Assembly: GCA_963920705.1 (NCBI GenBank)
Contig: OY987237.1
Location: 15,406,601 to 15,470,600 of the forward strand
Reading direction: 5' to 3'
Source: Odiellus spinosus
Lineage: Eukaryota > Arthropoda > Arachnida > Opiliones > Phalangiidae
DNA: 64,000 bases
Part shown: piece by piece, positions 1 to 13,010 of the stretch
Layout: the number at the start of each line of letters is the position of its first letter
How positions within the stretch are numbered: position 1 is the first letter of the stretch
Notes under the pieces: model-generated
What the model saw: only the letters and a program-made list of their open reading frames with translations
Databases searched by the model: none
What the model was told of the DNA's origin: nothing
Program-made: the position numbers and the translations under genes

Positions 1-62
1 AAAGTTTATTAGAAAAAAATTGAATACAAAGTGGTAAAAATGTTGACATTTGGGTCCAAAAG

Positions 63-1445
63 TTATATTATCCAATTTTGTAACATAATTTCAGTTAAAC
101 ACCATAAATTATTTTGCATGGCTCTATTATAAGACAGTTTACTTGAGGGATAAATTTGGCATTCTTCGAGGTATTTTCCACTAATTCTTTCCATATCTGG
201 TGCCACAGCTGCGTAGACTACAGTCTCCGCACCTTCTTCGGGACTCTAAATTAGAAATAATCAATAAATAGATCATTGTATTCAAAATATTTTTGATTCA
301 GTACCTTAAACAAGTAAACTCCTATGTATTTGGCCCACCAAACATTCTTGTACAAATCAGTGTATACAACTCCGGGATGAAGGCAATTAACAGTTACGGA
401 AGCTTTAGATTCTGTCAATTCTCGTTGCAAAGAGTAAGAGTAAAGTACGATGGCTAATTTTGATTGTAAATAGGAAAAATACTTGGAATAGCATCTCCTT
501 GATTATTAGAAATTTTAATTATAATCATTTGGGATTAAGTAAAACTAACAAATTAATAAAACTTACTGGCTTTGGAGATCTTCAAAATTAATATCACCTA
601 CAAAATGAGTACTGGAAGATGTATTGATTATTCTAGCGTAAAGTTCGGGTGTCCCTGTTTCTTTCAATTTGGGCAAAAGTAACTTAGTTAGCAGACAGTG
701 TGACAAGTAGTTTACTTGAAAATGTTCTTCGTAACCATCTTGGGTGATGTTGTAAGGTACATACATGACTCCCGCTAATGAATTTAATACATTAAATTTG
801 TTTAACACTCCCCTGGGATTATTTATTTTACCATTATTGATTAATAAGTGCAAGGGTTTCCCTGATTCTATGAAGGTTTTGGCGAAACTCTTTACGGATT
901 CCATAGAAGTTAAATTTAAAGGCCAAATTTGAACTGTAACATTTTAAATGATTGGTATTTAGAATAGCAGAGGGGTGGTTATACTAGAAACAATTTAGTC
1001 ACCTTTACAGTCGAGCATTCTTGTTTGAAACATATTTTTGACATTTTTACATTCCTCTTCGGAAAGAGGAGCTCCAATAATAACGTACATGCCTAGTGAA
1101 AGTAGTGTTTCGGCAACTTTGAGACCTATACCCTTTGTACCCCCTGTTATCACTGCTACATGGTCTCTCTTGAAGGGTAAATCTGTCAAAGCAAAATCAG
1201 CCTTTGGGCCTTTGCATTTACACGCAATTTCGAGTTAATTAAATGTTGACAACCAATAATAGACATTTCTTACCGTTATGGGTCAAAACCTTAGCTTTTC
1301 CAGCGTATTTTCTATAATATTCTACTATTAAATAATAAACACCAAGGCTATAAGCTTTTAAAAAATATTTTGTTCTGAAAGAGAAGCAATATAACTTTCC
1401 CATCAGAGATCTGAAAATACCGGGCTTTTCGATCGCCGCCATCAT
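63..1445 (-). CDS. DHRSX: DHRSX-like short-chain dehydrogenase/reductase
   Basis: Six exons joined in phase: 1274-1445, 1003-1209, 832-933, 567-774, 305-497 and 63-245, giving about 354 residues. The Rossmann motif TGGTKGIG lies near residue 79. Splicing out a 57-bp in-frame intron (775-831) restores the canonical NNAGVM motif, which supports that intron. The active-site serine is in INTSSST and the Tyr/Lys pair is in YLQSKLA. The C-terminal stretch with PGVVYTDLYKNVWWAK and SPEEGAETVVYAA follows human DHRSX closely, which is why I choose that family over other SDRs. An N-terminal hydrophobic region (LGVYYLIVEYY) suggests membrane anchoring. Known of the family: human DHRSX acts as an NAD(P)-dependent polyprenol/dolichal enzyme in dolichol synthesis; that role here is inferred. 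The start is MM at 1440-1445, and AATAAA on this strand at 5-10 could be the poly(A) signal. Divergent from the EXD1-like gene. Confidence 0.9.
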
Positions 1446-1876
1446 AGTTTTTCGAAATAGCAGACGAATTTTATTATCTGGTGGTTAAAGAGCGTTCAGT
1501 TTCACAAGCGAGTTTCATTTATTATAGAATATAGTTGCTATTGGAACTCTATTTTTAGTTTCAACAATACTACCCTACTAATAGCTAATTATTTTATGGA
1601 GCTATCTTTTATGTTAAAGGTTTATTCTGTAGTTTGCGAACAATAAACATTCAATCTGCACTATGGTCCCACCGCGATCAAATAATTTATTTACAGCACG
1701 GAGCGACAGATATTTTTCCTTTCACATGAGTCGTCCGCTACTTTTTATGCTTAATATTCTTTGTCTTTCTTTCCTCATGTCGTGAGTGACTCGTTTGAAT
1801 AGTAACGCGCGAATGTTCTGAAGCTTCTGTTTAGTTAAGTTTGATTAAATCGGCTAATTATACATTTAAACGCGAG
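1446..1876. promoter_or_regulatory. divergent intergenic promoter region with heat-shock-element-like motif
   Basis: The 431 bp between two divergent starts must hold both promoters. At 1811-1827 two inverted GAA/TTC pairs (GAAtgTTC, GAAgcTTC) sit one base apart, resembling a heat-shock element, but the spacing between the pairs is one base short of the consensus. I see no clear TATA box. Functional meaning is uncertain. Confidence 0.3.
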
Positions 1877-4397
1877 ATGAGTCGCCAGAATGATTCCAGC
1901 TTAGTCGGGAGTAAAGTTCTCTTAAAAACGGACGATGGAGATTATGAAGGTGTAATAAGATCAGTTATAGGAGATTTGTCTAAAGTTTCATTGTTCAATG
2001 GTAAACTAGGCCTGAAGAATTGTTAATTTTCAGAGTAATAAATTTCAATTATTAATAATCATTATTTGCAGTTAAAGTTCTACCAGAGGGTAAACCATTA
2101 ATTGGTCTACAAACCTTTTTTGGACCCGAAATAAAGCATTTCCAGTTATTGGAGGCGAAACACAAGATTTTAAAGTTGGTTTCAGTCGTAGTAAGATTAT
2201 TAAATTAATTATTAACAATTTCGATTATCAGAGAAAAGAATACCAAGAAACGCAATATAGTTTTGGCTCCGTTGCCATTTGGCCTAGTTGAAACTGCAGA
2301 GGGAGAAGAAATGGCCGAGGCAAATAAGCCGCAGTATCGCAAACTGGTTCACAAAAAGGGCAAATTATGTAAGATTATTAAATAAGCTTAATTCTTATAG
2401 CTTTTAATCATTTTGTTTCAAATAGGGTTAGTTATGGGAACTGGTGAAGACAGTTCGGAAGATTGTGATTTGGAAATGGATAAACCTTTGGTAAATTTTG
2501 AGTTACCCGAACGATATGAAATAATTGACGCTATTGACGATGATTTTAAGAATGCAGTAAGTAATTTAATGAATCTTTCAAATTATAACTTTGTAATCAA
2601 TGAACCTTTTAGATTGATACTATTAGCAAGCAATCGTTTATTGGCGTTCATGTTGAAGGAGCTAATATGGGTCGACAAGGCGAAGTTTGCCTTCTAAGTG
2701 TAATATTTGAATACATTTTGAGCTATTAGTGCGAAGGTAACGTTAATAATTTCATTATATTTCCAGATATCGACAAAAAATTGCATTTATTTGTTTGATA
2801 TATTTGAAATTGGGAACGACGCTTTCGCTTTGGGTTTGAAGAAAATCTTAGAAGATATAAACGTAACTAAAGTTTTCCACGATTGTCGTTTACCTAGTGA
2901 TATTTTATTCCATCATCATAAAGTTACGTTGAAAAACGTTTCCAATACTCAAGTAATTTCGTTTTTAAACCCTTTAATCTTTAAATTTACCTTAGATCAA
3001 TAATTGTAATATTAATTATTCTTCGAAGGTTATTGACATTATGCAAAGACGGTATTTCGGCCGAAAACATCAATTACCCGAGTCTGTTCGCACTTTGTCC
3101 TCGCTTTGCGAAGAGTTCTTAAAATTGGATGAAGAATCAATCAGATATAATCTAAATCATCAGAACCAAATGCTCGTAAGATTAACGCTAGGTTTATTTT
3201 GTGGTTTTTACGCTTAATGACTGTTTTTGTGGTTAACTCTTACTTTTAGAATGACGTTATGTCGTGGCAAATTCGTCCATTACCTCAAAATCATAGAATT
3301 TGCGCCATTTCTCGCGTTATGTATTTGATAGAGTTACAAAAAGCTTTAATGGAAAAATTCCTACGAGATGTTACTAAAGGAAATGAAATTTATCTCGGGC
3401 TCGTTCGAGACTCGAATGACGATCATTTTGCTATGGAAATGGTAATGTTGATATTTTAAACATAAAAATTCTACCTAAATAACTCGCGTTTAACTTATTT
3501 TCTTCTTTAACCTAAAAATTCTAAGCAAGTCTTGATCGTTACGAGCTTAATTTGCGTTTATTTCGCTTCTTTTCTTTAAGGCAAATAGCGTCGCTCTCCC
3601 ACCAGCTATTGGCAACATGTTTGGTCAACAATTGAGTCTCAATAACAATTTGTTAAAACCTCGAGACACTCGCGGTGGATTATGCGTCTTTGACAAAATT
3701 GATACCTTAAAATCTGTCATGACGGGAAACGAAGCCGTGGATTTTTGTATGAAAGAGTTTAAAATATCCGATTTCAAAGAAGAAGAATCTGATCCTGAAG
3801 AAGCTCGAAACGTTAAATTACTTCAGGAATTAAAAGCTAAAAAGAAAGTGGCTGATAGGTTAAAGTACAAGTTCGAAAGCGTGAAACCTAAATCTACTGA
3901 AAATTACGGTATGGTTAGACCAAGCGAAGAAAGCTCGGATAAAAGTACTGGTACGTTTAATACCTTTTCTCGTAACTTTATTCTGACCAATAACTTATTG
4001 GTCAGAATAAAGTCCCCATTTTTTTTTTTTTTGCTATTCGAGTACCTTTCGAGTACTCGAAAAAGGCGAGTACTCGACGAGTAATTATCGAGTACTCGCA
4101 CAGGCCTATCAATAAGGTGTTTTCATTTTGAACAATAAGGAATGATCAATGAGTAACTTTTATTTTTCATCAACGAAGAAATTTCTCTTTCTGACCCATG
4201 GGGAAGGAATTTGCCGCTGTTTTTCTCAGCAAGTTTTAAATGTTTAAACTTTTCTAGGGTCAGTGTCCGATAGTTCTCCCGCTAGAACTATTACTCCTCT
4301 CCAAGCTCAACGGAATCTCACGCCGCCAACTTTAAGTTCGCAAAAGAAACTAAAATTCATTCCCGCAGGATCTGAAAGCCTTAATATTAGAAATTAA
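1877..4397 (+). CDS. EXD1: EXD1-like protein (LSm-like domain plus degenerate 3'-5' exonuclease domain)
   Basis: Ten exons join in phase: 1877-2000, 2072-2174, 2232-2368, 2426-2556, 2613-2699, 2767-2952, 3029-3175, 3250-3441, 3581-3950 and 4258-4397, giving about 538 residues. The N-terminus (LVGSKVLLKTDDG, EGVIRSV) looks like the LSm-type domain of EXD1. The middle matches its DEDD-type exonuclease fold: KNCIYLFDIFEIG, VTKVFHDCRLPSDILFHHH and NTQVIDIM. The first catalytic motif reads GVHVEGA, so the usual Asp of DxE is replaced by His, which suggests an inactive nuclease as in mammalian EXD1. Known of the family: EXD1 and fly Egalitarian-type proteins are RNA-binding factors; mouse EXD1 partners TDRD12 in piRNA biogenesis. 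The exon 2 donor (GTTGGT at 2175) is weak but is the one that keeps phase. ATG 1877 is the first in-frame ATG. The C-terminal ~160 residues are charged and poorly recognisable. Confidence 0.85.
3978..4095. repeat. palindrome plus GAGTACTCG repeats in an EXD1 intron
   Basis: Inside the last intron, a perfect 16-bp inverted repeat (TTATTCTGACCAATAA and its complement, about 3979-4012) is followed by a T-tract and then several copies of GAGTACTCG, itself palindromic, up to about 4095. It looks like the remains of a small foldback element. Unrelated to the coding sequence. Confidence 0.6.
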
Positions 4398-4623
4398 ATT
4401 ATCGCAGTTTCATCAACAAAATTTGAAGTAATGAACTAATATTTTTAGTTAAAAGTTTATGTAAGTCCATAAACATCAAACAAGTTCTTTCAAACATTTG
4501 CTTTTGTTTGAAAAAGCAACGTCCTATATTCGTGTTAATATTATTGCGTAATTTTTGTAAATCAAATAATATTTTTGATTAAATTAAGAGCACCGTATTT
4601 CGTATAAAGAAATTAGAATAGCT

Positions 4624-5206
4624 TTATTTGACTGGTTCGTGAAACCTCATACAATCGCTAACTATCTTCCATACAGTTCCTTCAGCCGTTAATACAAAGT
4701 TTTCCGTGAAATTGGTCGGTGGTTTTCCTTTAAGGTTCAATATGCCGCTTACGGTGACTATGATTGTCGTTTGCCCTTGGACGAAGCTATCTACAGTTGA
4801 ATATCACTCTTAAAACTAGTTTGCGAAGATTGTAACGGTTAATTTGTCTTACTAAGTACTGGTTGAGAGTCTAAGCATTGTAACGTAACATCGCCAGTTG
4901 GGAGAGATTCGTAAAATTTAGCAATTGCGTCTTTTCCTTGATAGCTGGCGCCATTCCAAATTAAACTTCCGTTAGTCAAGTATAAATTAGCGAGTAACTA
5001 AATGTATAAAACGTAAATCAAAATTAGGTAATATGGTTAAGTCATTCAACTTACATGTCGACTTTTGTCAAAGGTTTCGTAGAAAAGTTTCGCGAATTTT
5101 TCACTAGCTTGACACGACAAGTCTATCGCCGTTTTTTTCTCATCCTGAGATTTTAAAATTTGGTTAGTTAAATATTACTTAAAGTTGTAATAATTATATA
5201 TACCAT
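4624..5206 (-). CDS. NXT1: NTF2-related export protein 1 (NXT1/p15)
   Basis: Four exons: 5204-5206 (only the ATG), 5055-5144, 4853-4997 and 4624-4790, giving 134 residues; human NXT1 has 140. The whole NTF2-like fold is readable: CQASEKFAKLFYETFDKSR at the N-terminus, LYLTNGSLIWNGASYQG, then FTENFVLTAEGTVWKIVSD and CMRFHEP at the end. The pattern matches p15/NXT1 better than NTF2 itself (WNG, the NF/SQNF-like loop and the DCFRF-like end). Known of the family: NXT1 pairs with NXF1/TAP to carry mRNA through the nuclear pore. The first exon ends exactly after the initiator ATG, so the start codon stands alone on its exon. The stop lies 226 bp from the convergent EXD1-like stop, so the transcripts' 3' ends probably nearly meet or overlap. 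Confidence 0.93.
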
Positions 5207-5630
5207 TTTAATTGAAATAAGCTCAATTAATATTTTAATTTCGAATCTGGGGCAAGAAATGAGTCAATTATCAAAAGGGCGAAAATTCGTCTGCTTATAT
5301 ACAAAGACTATTAGCAATGCTACACAGCATCATCATCATGCACGTTCTAAGCATTGCTCAGAAATAAGACGATTCTAAAAGTTAAAAACCAGTTTATTAA
5401 TTGCTTGGCTCATATTTTTTAATTAAAAAACTGAGGGTCACTGGTTACACGGACTAGTTCATTAAATCTAATATTATAGAAATATCGGACCAGTTTAGTT
5501 ATTTAAAACAACAAGAGTCACTAGTCCAGATGACTAAAAAATACTTATTTCCAGACCTGAATACCAGCAATTGTTTAGGTGTGACCCTGATTGACCTCGT
5601 TGTTTCTCCAGGAAATTCGGAACAAAGAAG
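5207..5630. other. divergent spacer between NXT1 and RBX1
   Basis: No gene seen. It must contain the two divergent promoters. A CATCATCATCATG run lies near 5329-5341; no clear TATA box or repeat element. Confidence 0.5.
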
Positions 5631-7668
<2,038 letters not shown>

Positions 7669-7870
7669 ACTCCATCGAACTTCTGCTACATTTTTTCAGC
7701 TTACCTCTTGTAAAATATTTGAAAATAAGAGACTTTTTGGTTTGTTTATATTCAATTTTTTTTTTATTGAATTAAAGTGATAAACTGTGAAATCTTGAAT
7801 TTTAATTAAAACAAAAGTTCAACTCTTACAAGGAATTTTAAGATAAATGTAAAACGATTCAAGTTACTCG

Positions 7871-9708
7871 TCAATACAAAATGTTCGGTACTTGTTCGTA
7901 TAAATAATCTCTTTCAAGGGTTTCTAGCTTCATTTTAATGAAACCTTTCAGACCCATTTGCGGGTTATTTAACCATTGATTTAAAACATCATAATTTGGA
8001 GCATTTTTATCCAAATCACGAGTAAGTTGCTTCAAAAAGTTCCTAATAATGCTCTTACCATGTCCGTTATAATGCAAGCCCAAGGCTCGGACGAATCGAT
8101 ACAAATGGCATTGAATAAGGGTATGAAAAGCTACCAAATTAACCGCGTCTAAACTCTTTGCTTCGGCACAACCACCTTTTCTTATTGTTTCCATCCAAAG
8201 TCCTGTAGTTTTTTTAAGAGTCTCTTGATGACATTTGAAACCACCAAAATCTCTCGCAACAAATCCAGTTATAGCTTTCGTTTTGGAGTCAACTCTCAGT
8301 AACATATTTTGAGCATGGGCCTCAAACGTAAAACCGTATTCCACCAGTGGCGGTATCAAAACCTCTAGTATAACTCTAGCGTAGGATTGAAACCATTTAA
8401 TTTTAAGATCAACTGTATCTAAATTAAATATCTCGCAAACTCTGGGTATTCCTCGACTACTTAATTCGGTCAATGCCATACAAGGAATAATAATTTCGTC
8501 GCGGCCCTCGGTTAGAGATTCGATACTCTCTCTAAATATAGCTGCCATATGTTTGGCTACGTTGATATCTAGATGGTTTGACAAGGCGCTGGATGTTTCT
8601 TTGGCGACTATCAACTTTTCCTTGTCTTTGATGACCTCATTCAATATGGGTTCCAATCCAGGCCCGATAAAAGATGACCACGGTGTAATGGTACGCTTGC
8701 TGGATGTGGTGACCATGCCCAAAGCCAACTTTAAGCTAAATTCTGGGAAGTCATCGAGGTTCAGCGTTCTGAGAGAAGCTTGAGCCATTGATTTCGCCGT
8801 GAATGGTAGAAGTCGTACATCATCGTGGAAGTATAGGAAAATGTTAGGTAATTGAAGATGGTGTACGGGAAATACGACATATTCATCTTCATTGGGTAAA
8901 TCGGCCTTCTCTATGGATAATCTCTTCAGGAACGTTTTCATGGTCTCTTCGTAAGGTCCTCTGATTATCACGGAACTTCTCTTGACCGCGAGAAAGTTAA
9001 CGGTGACCTCGAAGACATCGTTTTGCGGTGATAAGCGTGCCATAGGTGGTTCGGTGTAACGAGAACGATGCATTGGATGCGTCGCGTGACCTTCGATCAA
9101 GCTCTGTTCCCATTCCAGAATAGTTGATTCCAAAGTTGGATCTTTGGGCGGGAATTGGTACGAGTGAACCTGACATTCAACCGAATTGGCTATCTCTTCG
9201 CAAACTGTTTTAATTTTTTCCTTGTCGGCGTTGTGCCAATGAAGTACGCGACGAGCTACTTGGACGGGATCTCTTAATTCGACCAGGACACCATCAAGGT
9301 CCTCTAAAACTGTTGGCCCACATTCGTCCGTATCCAAAAGAGTTACGATTCCAAGATTGGTATCAATGTACGGTGTTTCCAGAAGATTCATGTAATAAGT
9401 GAAAGTCTGGAAAAGTTTAAGCAGTCATTCTTGATTTGATTCGCTCTTTCAAGAGTAAATCAATGTCTTACCTTGGGTCCGTCTCCTTGAGGTTTGAGGG
9501 TTACCATTTTAGGTGTTTCCTGGTCTTCTCCTTGGAACAAGGATGTTTCGAGGAACCGTTCGTTAACCAAACAAGAAATTAATCTTTTCATCGACGCGTA
9601 TTGCGCCTTTCTGAAGAGGACATCTATTCTCTTAGGGTTCGTTTTGAGCGAAGCGTAGTAGCTTCGGTCATTCTCTGAAGACAATCTATATACTTCGTTC
9701 AAAGACAT
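7871..9708 (-). CDS. IucA/IucC family siderophore synthetase (NIS synthetase)
   Basis: Two exons, 9472-9708 and 7871-9406, split by a 65-bp GT-AG intron, give about 590 residues, the usual full length of the family. Recognisable NIS-synthetase motifs in order: EGHATHPMHRSR (the GHPxHPxxKxR-type motif), KLALGMVTTSSKRTI (the TSSxRT nucleotide-binding stretch), FEAHAQNMLLRVD (ExHxQN) and FVARDFGG (RDxxG). Known of the family: these enzymes use ATP to join citrate or related acids to amines or alcohols when making hydroxamate or citrate siderophores, in bacteria and some fungi. The substrate here cannot be read from sequence. Such a gene is unusual in animals; the intron, an upstream TATA box and flanking animal genes argue for an acquired, naturalised gene and not contamination. 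No other siderophore gene is nearby. No signal peptide or membrane segment is evident. Confidence 0.9.
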
Positions 9709-9750
9709 GATGGGAAAATAATCTTTTCAGACGCGGCGGTACGAAAAGAG

Positions 9751-9818
9751 TTTATAAACCACTCGTTGCTCTGTCTGAAGATTCAATTTTATTGTTAAAA
9801 GTAATATTCTTGACGTCA
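9751..9818 (-). promoter_or_regulatory. TATA box and CRE upstream of the siderophore synthetase
   Basis: Read on the minus strand, TTTATAAAC at 9750-9758 lies about 43 bp before the start codon at 9708, and a perfect TGACGTCA palindrome sits at 9811-9818. The positions suit a core promoter and a proximal activator site. Role inferred from position only. Confidence 0.5.
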
Positions 9819-9824
9819 GAAACC

Positions 9825-10460
9825 TTTATCAATCGAACGCGTGCTATCTTATGAATAGTTAAAGATGCGAGATTAAAAAACCCTTGATATTACGCATATT
9901 CTTCTATAAAATCATTACAATGCGAAGCAAATTTACGAACGCGGTCTTGTATAATTCATATAGAACACGGTTCCAGCTGCGTAGCTTGATAGCTGCCAAA
10001 CTTTTGGCCTACGTTAAGTACAGCCAGGGGTAAATTGATAAATTCATTAATACATCGTTGTAATAGTTGTATACTTAATTTACCGTAGTCGGCGAGATTT
10101 ATCTATCAGCTAAATGGGAATTAGGGCTAAAAGGATTGCCCCACTTAACATATTTTTGCTTACTCTCGCCAGCTGATAAGAAACAGCGCGAGAAATATAA
10201 TCGAGTTCGCGCGCCTTTATAAATAGCAGCGGAAGCGCGTGAAAACTAAAATCTTCATCAACTTCTGATAACAGCGGAACGAAACATGTAGCGATATCTA
10301 GGGGAGATCTATACGTTAGCAATGTTTAAGATTGTTATTTTCGAACCAACACTATTTAGTAGAAAATCTTACCAATTTATAAACAAAAGATTTTATTCCC
10401 CTAAACATTACGCAATAAATTCATACAAAATAGAAAATGAAAAAGTTATTTTTTATTAAA
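9825..10460. other. spacer between siderophore synthetase and chitinase 3' end
   Basis: No gene recognised. A second TATA-like string (TTTATAAATAG, 10216-10226) points toward the plus strand, but no plus-strand gene follows. AATAAA on the minus strand at 10452-10457 begins three bases after the chitinase stop, with another at about 10392-10397. Confidence 0.5.
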
Positions 10461-12463
10461 TCATTCGCAACCCATGTCATTTGGAGCAGGATATCCCCTC
10501 AGTTCTTTTGCCAAGGTCTTTAGTAAGGGATAAGGCTCTTTGCAACATATTCCACGGAAATCGTCCAAATCTAAGGCCCAAACCATAGCACCTCCTAACC
10601 CTAGTTCTTTGATAAATTCGGCTTTACGGGACACAGCGGGGATATCGTCGTAACCAACCCATTGATTGCCTAAATAAGCGTAGGGTCCAGCGAAAGGATC
10701 AACTTCCTTCGTCCATTTACCTTCTTTCACGTCACGACATATCTAAGAAGGTTTAATTGCTATTAGTGGTCAAAAATAAAACTTGAGAAAACTCCGCTTG
10801 AAATGATTACTTCGTAATAGGCCAAGAAACCTCCAGCGCCAGTATTTTTACCGGCTTCTCCTGGTCCAGCAGTTAGCGCGTTGATTCCGTGGTTTTTGGC
10901 GTCGGCCAAAGTAAACGATCGACCGTACAGTGGAATTCCAACTATAACCTTTTTAGGGTCGGCTCCTTTGTGCAACCAATAATTAATTGAATAGTTCTAA
11001 GAGAAAAGGTGATTATGATTAGCCAGTGAACTTGTCACTCTACGGAAGAATGTTCTGGACTTACGACATTGAATTCGGGAATGAAATCACCCGGTCGGTA
11101 ATACATAGGCGCGTTAGTCCCAGTCTGTTTATCCCAAGAACCTGTGCAATAATTAAGAGACACTTGGATTTGCGAAACGAGGAGGCCTAAGGTCCTAAAC
11201 TATCGAATATTACTTCAAAGGGGCAGAAGACATGGTACTAAAACCGTAAACGGAAAAAAACGGTTGGGTTCGTGAACTAAAAGGACACCTTATGACAGAA
11301 ATATTTCAAACCGTGCAAGTCGTAGGTCATGACGTTGATTAAGTCCAAAGATTTAGAAACGGATGGGACATCGTAGGCGTTGTCTATAGTGGCTTGTCCG
11401 GCGGACACGGCTGCTGTTAGGAGCAAACGAGGTGTCTGAGCGTCAAAAGCTACACGAAGTTCTTGAAGAAACAGCGCGTAGTTTTTCTTGTCGGTATGTG
11501 CGGATTGGTCGCAGTTTCCTTGCCAACATCCAGGGTATTCCCAATCCAAATCTAATCCGTCGAAGCCATACTTTTTTACAATTTCGACAGCTGCTGTAAC
11601 GAATCGACTTCGTTTTAGGGGATCGCTGACCAAAAGGGAGTACTTGTCCCCCGCACTATCGTTCCATCCGCCCAACGATAATAGTATCTTCAAAAGAGGA
11701 TTCTTTGACTTCAGTTTGACGATACGCTATGACAATAGGCACTATTAAGTTTTTTTTTAATGTTATTAATTAATAAGCATATACCTCGTAAAAATTGTTA
11801 TCTAAGTCTGCCCAAGAGTCGTATACTTTAGGCACGAAATTCTCATTATCTAAGGTGGCAAATCCATAATTTATGTGACTGCAGAGAAACGGGTCCACGT
11901 TTTCGGGCAAGTACTTTCCTTCGTTCTGCCGATACCAAGCCCAATTAGTGAAGTAACAAACCATGACGTATTCACCGGTTCGATTAGCATCAGGTGTATA
12001 AGGTTTAAATGTTATTGGAGATTCAGTTGTGGCTTTTGTGGGCTCCGTCCATCCTCTGGTAGGTTGATTCTGGTCCGAGCTACGAGTGACGTCTGTTGGG
12101 TTAGGTTCGGGTTCAACTGAATGGGAACCTCCCTGACAATCTTCAGTGTTTGCTGGCCAGTCACATCTGTTAACAATTTAGGGTATGATAAAACCATTTA
12201 AGAAATTTGAGCTGCAGAATTTACCCATTGCTTTTGGAATTGAACACTGTACCAAGGGAACATTGGAATCTGAACAGTGTTCCTTCGGAACAGATGTAAA
12301 AAACGGAACAGTCTGATGGAGAAGAAATAAAACCAGTTTTTCCGTATTTTGGGTCGCAAGTAACATTATCTACATTGGCTGAGAGCGACGGTAATTTCAA
12401 ACAATTCGCTTCTGCGTGGCTTACCACGACAATCGCTAGAAGAATTAATTCTAAAGTACTCAT
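10461..12463 (-). CDS. secreted GH18 chitinase with N-terminal CBM14 domain
   Basis: Six exons join in phase: 12225-12463, 11785-12166, 11312-11726, 11065-11141, 10811-10996 and 10461-10742; about 526 residues. A signal peptide (STLELILLAIVVVSHAEA) is followed by one peritrophin-type chitin-binding domain (CDPKYGKTGFISSPSDCSVF.. through NGCDWPANTEDC), a Thr/Pro/Glu-rich linker, then the GH18 barrel starting at YVMVCYFTNWAWYR. The catalytic motif GLDLDWEYPG is intact, with SLGGW before it and VMTYDLHG, GIPLYGRSF and GAMVWALDLDDF after it. Known role: hydrolysis of chitin in cuticle, peritrophic matrix or food. Most arthropod chitinases carry CBM14 after the catalytic domain; here it comes first. 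The exon 3 donor is GTTTGA (11311), which restores DLHGSWD. No transmembrane segment is seen, so secretion is expected. Confidence 0.95.
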
Positions 12464-12469
12464 GGTAGA

Positions 12470-12700
12470 ATCTTAGATAATTATTGTACTAGCTAGCCGT
12501 TTTTATACACCCCAATGTTTATATGTTGTGACTTAATTATTTATCGTTTGACATACATTCGTCAATTATGTTCTAAGGTCATGATTGAATCTGAGATAAT
12601 TAATATTCGAGTATCCGTTTTTATACAATCTTGTGTTTACTTGTCTTTATTATTTTTCATTCGACATATAAAATGTCAATTACGATATGTGTATCGTGTC
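12470..12700 (-). promoter_or_regulatory. chitinase promoter, tandemly duplicated
   Basis: On the minus strand a TATA box (GTATAAAAAC, about 12499-12508) lies some 40 bp upstream of the chitinase start. The stretch from about 12466 to 12570 is repeated, diverged, at about 12584-12690: each copy has GAATCTKAGATAATTA, CCGTTTTTATAC and TTATTTNTCRTTYGACATA in the same order. The second copy carries its own TATA-like string near 12622. Confidence 0.6.
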
Positions 12701-13010
12701 TAATTGATTGATCTCATTATTCATTGTTATGTAAGAGCAGGTGTTTTATAAAACTAAATATATAATGATGTCCACAAGAACAAAATCTCTTATGCTGGGT
12801 AGTGGGTACCCTATTTTGACGTATAACATAAAAGCTTTTTTTTATATCCAGCCCTGTTTTGAATCCAACTCTGTTCGGAAAAAATCGTCTGCTGTGTAGC
12901 CTGTGTTTGTTTTCTTTTCCCGCGCTTTTGACGACGATCGTTCGACAGCAGAATTTCTATAAAAGTTTTAATTATACTAACTATACTAATTAAATTGTAT
13001 TATAATTAAA

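Noticed and set aside
1811-1827. Full heat-shock element upstream of EXD1
   Set aside because: The two GAA/TTC pairs are one base too close for a canonical element; kept only as a weak motif.
7871-9708. Possibility that the siderophore synthetase is bacterial contamination
   Set aside because: A clear spliceosomal intron with in-frame joining and animal genes on both sides in the same contig.
10216-10226. TATA box TTTATAAATAG on the plus strand
   Set aside because: No plus-strand gene follows before the chitinase 3' end; probably chance in AT-rich DNA.
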